A stretch of DNA of 45,127 bases from Acidobacteriota bacterium (lineage in GTDB: Bacteria; Acidobacteriota; Blastocatellia; Pyrinomonadales; Pyrinomonadaceae): NCBI GenBank assembly GCA_003222845.1, contig QHXG01000001.1, forward strand, positions 1 to 45,127, in the 5' to 3' direction. Each line of letters opens with the position of its first letter. Position 1 is the stretch's first letter. Under the pieces are notes generated by a model, which did no database searches, had not been told where the DNA came from, and saw only the letters and a program-made list of their open reading frames with translations. The position numbers and the translations under genes were made by a program. Of the stretch, positions 1-10,000 are shown piece after piece.

Positions 1-33
1 AGCCGATCAGCACCAAGAAAAGGATCCGTCCCC

Positions 34-1170
34 ATGTCAGTAGCCGTCGTTGCCAAGGACCCACTTAAAGAGCTGGAAAACTTTCTTGCCTCGCAGGTGA
101 AGCTCGTAGAACGCCGTGGGGACTTCGATATGAATGATGAGCCGGAAGAGGGCGCGCTTGCTCCCTTTCCGGAACTCTACAGCGCGCTTTTGTTCCTGAA
201 AGAAACTCTCTGGGATCGATGGCGCAGAGCCGATCGGGAGGCCCTCAATTGTCAGAGGCGGCATCGTCGTTTGGCGCGTATCGCTATCGCGACCGGCACG
301 GCTGCTATCCTTCTAGCCATCCTGCAACTGTCGATCAAGTTGACGGCGCCAGGTCTGACCGTGGTTGGCCTCATGCTTGAAGCAATAGCCATCGCCGCTG
401 CCGTAGTCGCGGTTGCGGTTGGCTTTTGGGCTAAGTTTGATCGCCGCTGGCTGGCGCAACGCCATCTTGCTGAGCGCCTCCGTATGCTCAAATTCCGTGC
501 GCTGGAGCAACTTTGGTGCTACGAAACATCGACATGGCGTAGCTCGATTGAAAAGCAAATCTCCGACCTCAAAGGCATTGAGGATCCAAAGACGATCAAG
601 GAAAGGATCGAGAACTGGTCGACCGAAGAATTGATTGAGCCTGATCTCGCAACTTCTCTGACGTGCGAGCCTGAGCGCAGTTTGTTGGATGCGCTGACAC
701 TTTACTACCGCTTCAAACGGGTAGAATACCAAGCGGATTACTTCGACCGGCGGCGAAGAGATTTCAAAAGAGAAACAGGCCATTGGTTGAATCTGAGTCT
801 TCCCTTATTTCTCATCGGTGTCGGCTGTGTGATTGCCCACTTCGCGCTGGAATACGTCGCGAATCGCAGTGGGAGCGAGGCGCTGAAACAGCTATTAGAA
901 GACCTTGCCGTTTGGTTCGTGGCCCTGGCAGCCATGATTCCGGTCCTGAGTCTTGGTATCCGCGCGTGGTTCGCAGCCTTCGAGTTGCCGCGGAGCGCCA
1001 ACCTCTTTGGCGCTAAGCACAGGGCACTCAAGCATCTGATCAATCAGCTTGAGCAAGATTCGGGCAAAGTGTTGCCGACCCTTCATCACCTGGCCCAGAC
1101 TGAACATTTCCTCGAACATGAGCATCGCGAGTGGCTGCGGCTGCTTTCCGATACTGAGTGGTTTTTGTAA
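34..1170 (+). CDS. SLATT/DUF4231-like four-helix membrane protein, possibly 5'-partial
   Basis: The 378-residue protein has two similar halves. Each holds a hydrophobic helix pair (about residues 80-101 and 108-133, then 254-277 and 292-317). Each pair is flanked by charged helices with the motif pattern R..AE.LR and aromatic residues (FRALEQLW; FGAKHRALKHL). This arrangement recalls the SLATT/DUF4231 class of 2TM proteins, some of which act as membrane effectors in nucleotide-signalled defence systems; that role is family knowledge and is not shown here. No partner nucleotidyltransferase or SLOG gene is visible. The reading frame stays open from the ATG at 34 to base 1 of the window, and no strong ribosome-binding site precedes the ATG, so the true N-terminus may lie outside. 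The C-terminus ends in EWFL, and frame-shifted remnants follow downstream. Confidence 0.6.
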   Translation: MSVAVVAKDPLKELENFLASQVKLVERRGDFDMNDEPEEGALAPFPELYSALLFLKETLWDRWRRADREALNCQRRHRRLARIAIATGTAAILLAILQLSIKLTAPGLTVVGLMLEAIAIAAAVVAVAVGFWAKFDRRWLAQRHLAERLRMLKFRALEQLWCYETSTWRSSIEKQISDLKGIEDPKTIKERIENWSTEELIEPDLATSLTCEPERSLLDALTLYYRFKRVEYQADYFDRRRRDFKRETGHWLNLSLPLFLIGVGCVIAHFALEYVANRSGSEALKQLLEDLAVWFVALAAMIPVLSLGIRAWFAAFELPRSANLFGAKHRALKHLINQLEQDSGKVLPTLHHLAQTEHFLEHEHREWLRLLSDTEWFL

Positions 1171-1180
1171 TTGTGGATGA

Positions 1181-1311
1181 GCCCGGTGCCGTGAGAATCA
1201 ACTGAGCGCAGCGCAAGAACTGATCCGTGAAGTAGGCAAGGAAGCTTTTGAAGAAAACGGCGACTGGTGAGCATGCGCCGCGAGCGAAGCATCGAAGTGC
1301 CGCGAGGATAG
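1181..1311 (+). pseudogene. Frame-shifted remnant of a SLATT-like C-terminus
   Basis: Bases 1181-1270 read without a stop for 29 codons and end in QELIREVGKEAFEENGDW then TGA. Bases 1267-1311 continue in another frame as VSMRRERSIEVPRG then TAG. Joining the two needs one extra G near 1267. The joined peptide resembles the charged C-terminal tail (ENGDW..., RRER-x-IEVP) that I associate with SLATT-like membrane proteins. It is either a decayed extension of the upstream gene or the last piece of a deleted neighbour. The similarity is from memory and was not checked by alignment. Confidence 0.4.
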
Positions 1312-1332
1312 GCGCTTCCTTCTGAAGGTTCG

Positions 1333-1668
1333 ATGAGATTTTACAGAGGGCGCCTAACTCTGAATAACGATCGTGACGTGCTCGTTTATTTACCGCCGGG
1401 TTATGGTGCAAACGGGACGAGACATTTTCCGGTTTTCTACCTGCACGATGGGCAGAATTTGTTCGACGGCGCCAGTTCTTTTATTCCGGGCCAGGAATGG
1501 CGCGTCGATGAAGTCGCGCAGTCTTTGATCGCCTCGGGAAAGATCGAGCCGCTGATTATCGTCGGCATCTACAATGCTGGCGTGGAACGCGTCAACGAGT
1601 ACACCGCGGCGCAGGATCCGAAATACAAAGCTGGAGGTAAAGCTGATTTGTACGAATGGTATATATGA
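1333..1668 (+). pseudogene. Truncated alpha/beta-hydrolase esterase (N-terminal fragment)
   Basis: The first 104 or so residues match the start of the putative esterase/Fes-like alpha/beta-hydrolase family: RDVLVYLPPGY, then FYLHDGQNLFDG, then PLIIVGIYN and GGKADLY. Family members continue for 150 or more residues, including the GxSxGG nucleophile elbow and the catalytic Asp/His. Here the frame diverges after ADLY and stops at 1668, so the catalytic serine is missing and the product cannot be an active esterase. The 3' end overlaps the start of the next gene by 4 bp (ATGA). A GAAGG sequence lies a few bases before the ATG. I infer a deletion joining this fragment to the upstream edge of the CRTAC1-type gene near base 1653. 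Confidence 0.7.
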
Positions 1669-3446
1669 TCCAACAAGCATCCGTCCGCCTCTGGTTGGCA
1701 ATCGCAATTCTGTTTGTGGCTCTTCCAAGTGCTAAAGCTCAACAGCCTACTCCAACGCCGCGCCCTGGACGTTCCTATAGCACTGAAGAATTGCCGAAGA
1801 CACCGCCGCCCGCTGGCCCAAAAGGGCAATCGCCGGTGACCTTCTCAAACATCACGGCCCAGACCAAGATCAATTTCAAACATCAAGGGTCGCCGACATC
1901 GGTCAAATATTTATTGGAAACTATGGGCGGCGGCGTGGCGATTTTTGATTACGATAACGATGGCCGCATGGATCTATTTTTCACGAACGGCGCCCTGCTG
2001 AAGGACCCAATGCCGAAGGTCGCCATGCCCGATAAGAATGATCCCAGCTTCTGGAATCGGCTTTATCACCAGAAAGCAGATGGCACGTTTGAAGACGTCA
2101 CTGACCGCGCTGGCTTGAAGGGCGACGCGTTCAGCATGGGAGTTGCCGCGGGCGATTACGATAATGATGGCTATGTCGATCTTTACGTCACGGGATATGG
2201 CGCGAACCATCTTTATCACAACAATGGCGATGGGACTTTCACCGACGTAACGGTGAAGCTGGGTGTTGGGTGCAATGGCTGGTCAACCAGCGCGGGATGG
2301 ATTGATTACGATCGCGATGGAAGACTGGATCTGTTCGTCGCGCGGTATCTCGACTGGAACTTTGAAAAGGGCGCGATCCTCTGCGGCGATAGCAGAGGAA
2401 CGCGTGCGTATTGTCATCCTGAAAATTTCAAAGGGACGACGAATGTTCTTTATCATCAAAAACCAGACGGCACTTTCGAAGACGTCAGCGTCAAGGCGGG
2501 AGTCTCCGATCCTGACGGCAAGGCCCTCGGCGTTGCTCTTGCCGACTTTGACAACGATGGCTGGCCCGATATCTTCGTCGCCAACGACAGCGTGCGTCAG
2601 TCGCTCTATCGCAACAAAGGCGATGGCACCTTTGAAGACATCGGCGTTTCAGCCGGCGCGGGTTATGACGAAGACGGGAAGACTTTTGCGGGCATGGGCG
2701 TCGACGTTGGCGATTATGACAACGATGGCTACCCGGACGTGTTCATCACAACTCTTTCATATCAAACGTATGCGCTCTATCACAACAACGGGGACCTGAG
2801 CTTCACTTACGCGACGAAGGCTTCAGGCGTGGGCCAGATCACGCTGCTAAATTCGGGTTGGGGAACACACTTTATCGATGCGGACAATGATGGGCTGCGC
2901 GATATTTTTGTGGCCCAGAGTCACGTGCTGGATACAATCGAGAAGTCGACAGGCTATCTGAAGTACAAGCAGACGGCGCTCTTGATGCGAAATGCGGGTA
3001 AGGGGTTTGTCGACGTGTCGGCGACGGCAGGGCCCGGGTTCGACCTGCCGATCGTGGCGCGCGGAGCAGGCTTCGGAGATCTGAACAACGACGGACAAGT
3101 GGACATCGTGCTTGGAGTGCTCAGCAGCTCGCCCGTTATCTTGCGCAATAATGGAACCAAAAATCATTGGCTGGGAATTCGACTGGTTGGCAGCAAATCA
3201 AATCGCGACGGTATCGGAGCGCGCGTGGTGGTTACAGACACGCATGATCGCCGTCAGATTTTCGACGTCTCGACCGCCGGCAGCTACCTTTCATCGAGCG
3301 ATTCGCGAATTATCGCCGGGCTTGGAACAGCAACAGTCAAGAACATCGAAGTGCATTGGCCCAGCGGACTCAACCAAAGACTTACGCCCGCCGAGATCGA
3401 TAGCTACTTGACTATTTATGAACGCGACGCAAAGAACGGAAAGTGA
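1665..3446 (+). CDS. CRTAC1-type exported protein, FG-GAP repeats plus ASPIC/UnbV domain
   Basis: This 593-residue protein starts with a signal peptide (MIQQASVRLWLAIAILF...SAKA). It carries at least six FG-GAP/VCBS-type repeats, each with a calcium-loop-like core such as DYDNDGRMDLF, DYDNDGYVDLY, DYDRDGRLDLF, DFDNDGWPDIF and DLNNDGQVDIV. The last 120 or so residues match the ASPIC/UnbV domain (NHWLGIRLVGS, then DGIGARV, then IEVHWPSG). Such proteins are predicted surface or periplasmic beta-propellers that bind Ca2+, and their substrates are unknown. In Acidobacteriota they commonly occur beside TPR and Oar-like TonB receptor genes, as here. ATG 1665 was preferred over in-frame ATG 1656 because it gives a tighter signal peptide. 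No good ribosome-binding site is visible, which fits the inferred deletion just upstream. Confidence 0.9.
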   Translation: MIQQASVRLWLAIAILFVALPSAKAQQPTPTPRPGRSYSTEELPKTPPPAGPKGQSPVTFSNITAQTKINFKHQGSPTSVKYLLETMGGGVAIFDYDNDGRMDLFFTNGALLKDPMPKVAMPDKNDPSFWNRLYHQKADGTFEDVTDRAGLKGDAFSMGVAAGDYDNDGYVDLYVTGYGANHLYHNNGDGTFTDVTVKLGVGCNGWSTSAGWIDYDRDGRLDLFVARYLDWNFEKGAILCGDSRGTRAYCHPENFKGTTNVLYHQKPDGTFEDVSVKAGVSDPDGKALGVALADFDNDGWPDIFVANDSVRQSLYRNKGDGTFEDIGVSAGAGYDEDGKTFAGMGVDVGDYDNDGYPDVFITTLSYQTYALYHNNGDLSFTYATKASGVGQITLLNSGWGTHFIDADNDGLRDIFVAQSHVLDTIEKSTGYLKYKQTALLMRNAGKGFVDVSATAGPGFDLPIVARGAGFGDLNNDGQVDIVLGVLSSSPVILRNNGTKNHWLGIRLVGSKSNRDGIGARVVVTDTHDRRQIFDVSTAGSYLSSSDSRIIAGLGTATVKNIEVHWPSGLNQRLTPAEIDSYLTIYERDAKNGK

Positions 3447-3496
3447 TAAGATCACCATCCTGCATTAATATTCGAATCAATCACTCGTTAACCAAA

Positions 3497-5347
3497 ATGA
3501 TTAAGATCACCTTTCATCTAATTCGTACTCAAACGCTCGGCGTATCTATCATTCTCTGTCTATTGTCATCTATCGCGCTTTTCGGACAGACGCCGCCGAA
3601 GAAGCCTGAGCCGCAACAACCCATGGGCGGAGTTTCAACGGGCGCGGCCCTGAATTACACCTCGCGACGAACGGTGGGCATCGTTGATCCCAAAGCGCCG
3701 ATGGTTTTCGAAGACGCGACTGATAAGACGGCCTTGGCGAATTTCAAACATCACGCAGGATCGCCGGCCAAGGAATACATTTTTGAAGTGCCGTCAGGCG
3801 GCGTGGCAATTTTTGATTACGACGGTGATGGGCTGCCGGATATTTACCTTCTCAACGGCTCTACAGTTCCGGCCCTGCAGGGAAAGGAAAAGCCGCCGCG
3901 CGCCGCGCTTTATCACAATCTCGGCAATTGGAAGTTTGAAGATGTGACTGATAAGGCCGGCGTCGCCAACGAACGCTGGGGCATGGGCGTGGCGGTGGGC
4001 GATTACGATAACGATGGCCGGCCTGATGTATTCGTTAGCAACTTCGGAGTTTCGCGGCTGTATCACAATAACGGCGACGGCACGTTTGCAGACGTCGCTG
4101 AGAAGGTCGGCGTGGCGCGTAAGGGCTGGAGCACCGGCGCCACCTGGGGCGATTATGATGGCGACGGACGGCTGGATCTTTTCGTTCCCGGTTACCTCGA
4201 CATTGATTTGAATAATCTGCCTCCGAGTCCGAAAGATGCCAACAAACCCGGCGGCGTGGGACAGAACTTCTGCCAATTTCGCGGGACGCCCGTGATGTGT
4301 GGACCGCGAAGTCTGACGGGAGAGAGCGATACGCTTTATCATCAGAAACCCGATGGCACTTTTGAAGACACCAGCGTCAAAGCCGGCGTCAATGATCCGC
4401 AAAAGTATTACGGCTTCTCTGCCGCGTTCGTGCATGCTAACGAAGACAACTTGCTGGATCTGATCGTCGTCAACGATTCAACTCCGAAACTGTTCTACAT
4501 AAACAAAGGCGATGGAACTTTCGAAGAGGTCGGCTACCCGTCGGGGGTTGCTTTGAACGAGAACGGACGAGAGCAAGCGGGAATGGGAATCGCGATCGGC
4601 GATTATGACAACTCTGGCCGTGTCAGTTTCCACATTACAAACTTTTCGGACGACTCGAACGTGCTCTATCACAACGACGGCGATGCTAATTTTACCGATG
4701 TAACTTTTCTGGCCGGACTCGGCGAGATCACGCTTCCGTTTCTTGGTTGGGGCACTAGCTTTATCGATTTTGACAACGATGGCTGGTTGGATCTGATCGT
4801 TGCCAACGGCCATGTCTACCCGACAGTTGACGAGCACCAATGGGGCACCAGTTATGCGCAGCAGGCTTTGCTGTTTCGAAACCTGCGCAACGGAAAATTT
4901 GAGCGCGTAGGGGCCGCACCGAACAGCGGGCTGGCCGCAGCGTGGTGCGGGCGAGGTTTGGCGGTCGCGGACCTCGACGGCGATGGCAGACTCGACGCCG
5001 TCATTAACAACGCCGACTCAAAGCCGACCGTTTTGAAGAATGTTGCTTCGCCGGTCGGTCATTGGCTCGCGCTTCGTTTGGTTGGTGACACCGCTAAGAA
5101 GAGTCCGCGCGACGCAATCGGCGCGATCGCCTACGTGACCACCGGCAAAGTCCGTCAACGGCGGGACGTAATCAGCGGCGGAAGTTACGCTTCACAAAAC
5201 GATATGACTTTGCACTTCGGTCTCGGAGCGGCGACGACCGTGGATAAGGTCGAGATTAAGTGGCCGGATGGATCGTCAGAAACAGTAAACATCTCCGGGA
5301 TCGATCGAAAACTCACCATAACTGAAGGTAAAGGCGTCACTAAGTAG
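3497..5347 (+). CDS. CRTAC1-type exported protein, second tandem paralogue
   Basis: The protein has 616 residues: a signal peptide (MIKITFHLIRTQTLGVSIIL...FGQ), a proline-rich linker, repeated FG-GAP/VCBS units with cores such as DYDGDGLPDIY, DYDNDGRPDVF, DYDGDGRLDLF and DLDGDGRLDAV, and a C-terminal ASPIC/UnbV domain (GHWLALRLVGD, then DAIGA, then VEIKWPDGSSE). It is a clear paralogue of the preceding protein and is probably co-transcribed with it. An in-frame GTG at 3443 overlaps the previous stop and would add 18 residues. I chose ATG 3497 because those extra residues are not signal-like. One repeat (DYDNSGRVSFH) has lost the usual acidic loop residues. It is predicted to be secreted or outer-surface; its ligand is unknown. 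Confidence 0.9.
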   Translation: MIKITFHLIRTQTLGVSIILCLLSSIALFGQTPPKKPEPQQPMGGVSTGAALNYTSRRTVGIVDPKAPMVFEDATDKTALANFKHHAGSPAKEYIFEVPSGGVAIFDYDGDGLPDIYLLNGSTVPALQGKEKPPRAALYHNLGNWKFEDVTDKAGVANERWGMGVAVGDYDNDGRPDVFVSNFGVSRLYHNNGDGTFADVAEKVGVARKGWSTGATWGDYDGDGRLDLFVPGYLDIDLNNLPPSPKDANKPGGVGQNFCQFRGTPVMCGPRSLTGESDTLYHQKPDGTFEDTSVKAGVNDPQKYYGFSAAFVHANEDNLLDLIVVNDSTPKLFYINKGDGTFEEVGYPSGVALNENGREQAGMGIAIGDYDNSGRVSFHITNFSDDSNVLYHNDGDANFTDVTFLAGLGEITLPFLGWGTSFIDFDNDGWLDLIVANGHVYPTVDEHQWGTSYAQQALLFRNLRNGKFERVGAAPNSGLAAAWCGRGLAVADLDGDGRLDAVINNADSKPTVLKNVASPVGHWLALRLVGDTAKKSPRDAIGAIAYVTTGKVRQRRDVISGGSYASQNDMTLHFGLGAATTVDKVEIKWPDGSSETVNISGIDRKLTITEGKGVTK

Positions 5348-5413
5348 CTTCGTCGGCGCCCGGCTGCGGCCTCCGATCTGTCCCGGATTCTCAAAACGTT
5401 TCCAGCATAGACG

Positions 5414-5443
5414 TTGACTCCCTCGCCCCGTATATACTATATA
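5414..5443 (+). promoter_or_regulatory. Candidate sigma70-type promoter of the ROK regulator
   Basis: TTGACT (5414-5419) is followed after 18 bp by TATATA (5438-5443), in an AT-rich patch inside an otherwise GC-rich spacer. It lies about 110 bp upstream of the regulator's GTG start. It was identified by eye only. Confidence 0.45.
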
Positions 5444-5550
5444 AGGCCACATTCTACATACGGATTTCATAAGACAGATCTTCATAGGCCTTCAAGCTTT
5501 TCTTTTTTCTTTCAGGCAGCGGGACTAAGTCTTTCGCAAAGGGCGGTAAC

Positions 5551-6744
5551 GTGCGACGGCTCGATTTAAAGAAGGCTCAAGCTGCGCGCTTGGGCACGAT
5601 TCGCGATATCAATCGGCAGATTGTATTGAACTATGTGCGCGAACGCGAACCAATCTCGCGCGCGGAAATCGCAAGAGAAACCGAATTACAAAGATCGACT
5701 GTCTCGGCAATTGTCGATTGTTTAATCGGAGAAGGTTTGGTCGAGGAGATTGGCGCGGGCGAATCGACAGGCGGCCGCCGTCCAACGCTGTTGCGCCTGC
5801 GCACGGCTGGGGCAATCGCTATCGGCGTGGCGCTAACGCCAAGCTCTACAACGATCGCAACAAGCGATCTCGCCGGGCGGGTTCTCCGCCAGCAATCATT
5901 CCCAACCGATCCCGATCCTGATCGAATCTTTGGCCGCGTGATTGATTGTATCCAGGTTTTCCTGGAACAGAAGGACGGCGCAATCGAAGGTATCGGAGTC
6001 AACCTGCCAGGTTTAATCGATCCCTCAACTGGCGTCGCAATATATATCCCCTATTTTAAATGGCGCGATCTGCGAATCGCTGAAATGATCTCATCGCGTA
6101 TCGGCTTGCCCGTATCGGTTGACAACGACGCAAACTCTGTTGCGCTCGCAGAGCTTTGGTTCGGCCGGCCGGAAGTTAGCAATGCCCGTGATTTCATACT
6201 CGTGTTGGCGGCCGACGGTGTCGGCACCGGAATCGTCTTCGATGGTCAGATTTATCGTGGCGAACGTGGCGCAGCAGGAGAATTCGGACACATGATTATC
6301 GGCACACACGCGCCGGTTCCTTGTTCGTGTGGCAACCGCGACTGCTGGGAGGCCTTTTCATCAGAACGCGCGACAATTGCTCGGTACCTGAAATTATCTG
6401 GCGAGACGGATGAAGCGCGCATTAATTTCAAAGAACTCGTAGATCGAGCATTGGCGGGCGAAGCTAACGCCGGAAAGTCGCTCGTAGACATGGCGCTGTG
6501 TCTGGGCATAGGCATATCGAATCTGATTGTCGGCTTTAGTCCCGAAGTGGTGGTCGTGAGCGGAGAAATAACCAGGGCCTGGCGCCTGATCGAAGATTCC
6601 CTGAAGCAAACCATCGAACATAGTATTCGTCGAGGGCTTCCTTCGGCTCGAATTCTACCTTCGACGCTTGGCGAAGACCCGACCCTGATGGGTGCCTTGA
6701 GTTTGGTTTTGGCGAGCAAGTTCGGTTCGACCGTGGCCGCGTGA
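5551..6744 (+). CDS. ROK family transcriptional regulator (NagC/XylR type)
   Basis: The protein has 397 residues. An N-terminal winged helix-turn-helix (about 34-65; SRAEIARETELQRSTVSAIV) is followed by the ROK sugar-kinase-like fold. Visible hallmarks are DNDAN at 191-195, GVGTGIV near 224, GEFGH at 243-247 and the zinc-binding CSCGNRDC cluster at 258-265. ROK regulators of this architecture bind sugars or sugar phosphates and usually repress carbohydrate operons. The gene starts with GTG (5551) after a GGGCGG sequence. It sits directly upstream of a TonB receptor and about 9 kb ahead of an alpha-glucan hydrolase set on the same strand, so control of that set is a reasonable inference. No specific operator could be proven. 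Confidence 0.93.
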   Translation: MRRLDLKKAQAARLGTIRDINRQIVLNYVREREPISRAEIARETELQRSTVSAIVDCLIGEGLVEEIGAGESTGGRRPTLLRLRTAGAIAIGVALTPSSTTIATSDLAGRVLRQQSFPTDPDPDRIFGRVIDCIQVFLEQKDGAIEGIGVNLPGLIDPSTGVAIYIPYFKWRDLRIAEMISSRIGLPVSVDNDANSVALAELWFGRPEVSNARDFILVLAADGVGTGIVFDGQIYRGERGAAGEFGHMIIGTHAPVPCSCGNRDCWEAFSSERATIARYLKLSGETDEARINFKELVDRALAGEANAGKSLVDMALCLGIGISNLIVGFSPEVVVVSGEITRAWRLIEDSLKQTIEHSIRRGLPSARILPSTLGEDPTLMGALSLVLASKFGSTVAA

Positions 6745-6846
6745 TCGGCGAACCCGTGGATTGATCGGCTTTCGAGATGAAAAGCGCCGTCCCAACACTT
6801 CCAAAAATAAATCCTGAAAAAAATTTTCATAAGGCGACAAAAGGTC

Positions 6847-6875
6847 TTGACAGGCCCGGAAAACTGTATTAAATA
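6847..6875 (+). promoter_or_regulatory. Near-consensus sigma70 promoter of the TonB receptor
   Basis: A perfect TTGACA (6847-6852) and TAAATA (6870-6875) are separated by exactly 17 bp. About 185 bp of leader follow before ATG 7060. The interrupted repeat GTTG...CAAC just downstream (6880-6894) overlaps the expected start region and could be an operator for the adjacent ROK regulator. The operator idea is inference. Confidence 0.6.
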
Positions 6876-7059
6876 CTTCGTTGGTTCTGGCAACAAACTC
6901 TTGACGCGCATTCGCAGGCGCGTTTTCTTTAAGACGTTCGCGTAAACACGCTGCTGAAGCCAAGCGGCTTTGCAGTCCTGCAATAAGGATATGAATTGGC
7001 TCGTTGCCTGCGGGTTACGAGTGCATTCGTTCATTTTCTGGTCGCATGCGAGGTTAATT

Positions 7060-10000
7060 ATGTCTTCGATACGAAATGTCGCTCACCTGCTGGTGCGCGT
7101 TGTCATTTTTACTTTCCTGGTCGCGATCTTTGCTCTTCCAACGATGGCCCAAACTAACAAGGCCGACATTGTCGGGACAGTCACGGATACCAATGGCGCG
7201 GCAGTGCAAGGAGCGACTGTGACTATAACCAAAGTCGATACCAACAGTACGCGCACGGTGACCAGTGGCGACTCTGGCCAGTACGAAGCGCCCTTGCTGG
7301 AGATTGGAACGTACAAGGTCACGGCTACGAAGCAGGGTTTTCAAACCGTCACACAGGAGAATGTCGTTTTACAGACAAACGACAGGTTGAGAATCGATCT
7401 CACGCTTCCTCCCGGGAATGTCTCCGGAGTGGTGACCGTGACGGCGGGAGCGCCGTTGGTGGAAACCGAAACGAGTGATCGGGGAACTGTAGTTACCGGA
7501 CGTGAAGTTACCGAGCTGCCACTTTCTGGACGCAACTTTACTCAGCTGGCGACGCTTACGCCCGGCGTGGCTCGTTCTGGCGGTGTTGGCAGCGTTGGTG
7601 GAACTGGTCCGGATGCTCGGCAATTCAATAATGGCGACCCGCGGGCAGGAAGTGGCGGGCCTGGCTCCAGCAATGAAAATGGCGGCACTGAGACGTCTCG
7701 CTTTGCTCGCTCAGGCGGCGGTGGATTAATAGTCAACGGTCAGCGCCCAACAAATAATAATTTCTCTCTCGACGGAGTTGACAATAACGAGCCGCAGTTT
7801 GGGACCATTGGCGTATTTCCAAATCCTGATGCGATCGCCGAGTTCAAGGTCACCACCAGTATTCCGCCGGCAGAAGTAGGGCGTGCCTCTGGTGCGGTCA
7901 TTAGCACGACGATTCTGTCAGGTACAAATCAATTTCACGGTTCGGGATATTACTACGGACAAAATTCGGCACTGAATGCTTATCACCCGATACTCAAGCG
8001 GAATCGTGGTGACGCGATCGCGCGAGGCGTCACAAACCTGGCGCCATTTACAAAAGCCGTTCAGCAAATCCACGAATTTGGTGGCACCCTTGGTGGACCA
8101 ATAATCAAGAACAAGACCTTTTTCTTCTTCGACTATCTGGGACAGCGTAACCACTTACCGTTTCCGGCTTCCTCGACAGTTCCCACGGCCGGATCACGTA
8201 ACGGCAACTTCACTGGCTTTGCTAATCACGATTGTGATGGCGACGGCAGCAGTACCGGGGCGAATGATGGTCCGGTATGTAATCCTTTTACCGGGAAAGC
8301 GTTTCCTAATGCCACTATCCCGGACAATTTAATCAGTCCGATCTCAAAGAAGTTGTTCAATCTCTTTCCGCAGCCGACGATAAATGTTTTCAATCCCGAC
8401 CAGGGTAACAATAACTTCTTCACGCAACGCAAAAACCAGGAAAGAATCAACAACTACGAATTCAAGATCGATCACAAGCTAACCCAAAAGAACTCGTTGA
8501 CGGGTCGCTTCAGCAATCAGGATCTCAAGACCAATCGCGCGAATCTGCTGCCTGGCCTGCCGACCGCAGGATTCGGAGCCGGCGATGAGATTGGTAACAC
8601 GCGGCAGGTGTCTGTTAGCGACACCCATACATTCAGTCCGACGATACTCAACGAGTTTCGTTTCGGCCTGACAAAGATCGACATTGGAATTTTCAACTGT
8701 GGAGTCGGCGGGGCTTGCGGAACCAGCGCGACATTCGCTAACGATATTGGATATCCGAATGCGAACGATGGCTCGCTCGAGGCTTCGGGTGGTCCCGGAC
8801 TGGGAAATTTCGGTAGTGGTTTCACTGAATACCTCGGCGACGGTGGGCTGTTTCGGGTGAAGAGCAAGAATCCGTATTTTGCGGATTCATTAACGATTGT
8901 TCACGGAGCCCATGTTGCCAAAATCGGCGGCGAACTTCGCGTTCGTTACTTGAATACAATTGACGGCGGCCGCTCGGGCTTCCTGAAAGGCAACATGCAG
9001 TACGCCGACGATGCGCCGGCGTCAAATCCGTTAATTACGGGCCAGGTTTGTCCGGCAGCTTCGACCAGGATCGTATTGGTTGGCGATCCACCCGTGCCCC
9101 AGACGCAGTGCTATGTTGATAAGAATGGCATTCCTTACGGTGGGACGGCCAACGCTCAGGCCAACGAGTTGATGAGTTTGCCGGCATTTCAGGTTGACAG
9201 AGGCAAAGTGTTCGGTGGTCCCTTCAACCTGCGCACGCGGGAATACGGTTTGTTTGTGCAAGACGATTGGAAAGCAAGTCCCAGGCTGACCTTGAATTTC
9301 GGTCTTCGATACGATCTGTTTACACCGCCAACCGAGAAATCGGGTAGGACTAGCTACTACTTCCCCAACGTGAGTAAGGTGGTGGTGGCCAGTGGCGCGG
9401 GCGATCGGATTATTTCGACGGACAAGAACAACTTTGGTCCCCGATTCGGATTTGCCTACGCAGTTAACAAAGAAAAAACGATGGTGCTTCGCGGTGGCTA
9501 CGGCTTGCTGTATACGCTCGACGGCACGGACTATCCGCCTTCAATTCGCAATGTTCCGTTCACGAACACAATCCACTTCTCCCAGTTCAACAGTCAGCAA
9601 CCGACGAGCGCCAGAACATACTTCAGCGTGAACACCGGTCCGCGATCGGTGACCACTCAGGTTGATCCGGCGAATGTTCCGACCTCCGTGTCTGTGTTTA
9701 GCGTCGATCGGAATCAAAAGATTGGCTACGTCCATCAATTCCAGATTAGCTATCAGTGGCAGTTCTCGCGCGACTGGTCGCTGGATGTCGGCTACGTGGG
9801 TAATCGTTCACGCAACCTTCTGACGACTTTCAATATTGGTACTGGCAATGGTGGCGGTACTGCTGCGGCCAAGAATGCGGCCGGAGGTTTTATCGGAAAT
9901 GCCTTGCTCTATAGCAATGCCGCAAGGTCTTCCTATGACGGCCTCCAGACGCAATTGCAGAAACGCCTTTCGAAGAATATTCAGGGCCAGATCTCGTATA

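Noticed and set aside
3794-4435. Long minus-strand open frame antisense to the second CRTAC1-type gene
   Set aside because: It mirrors the repeated Asp/Gly codons of the plus-strand gene, has low-complexity Ile/Val/Ala-rich sequence and no ribosome-binding site.
6252-7034. 260-codon minus-strand open frame across the ROK gene end and receptor leader
   Set aside because: It overlaps the conserved ROK domain and the promoter region and has no family signature.
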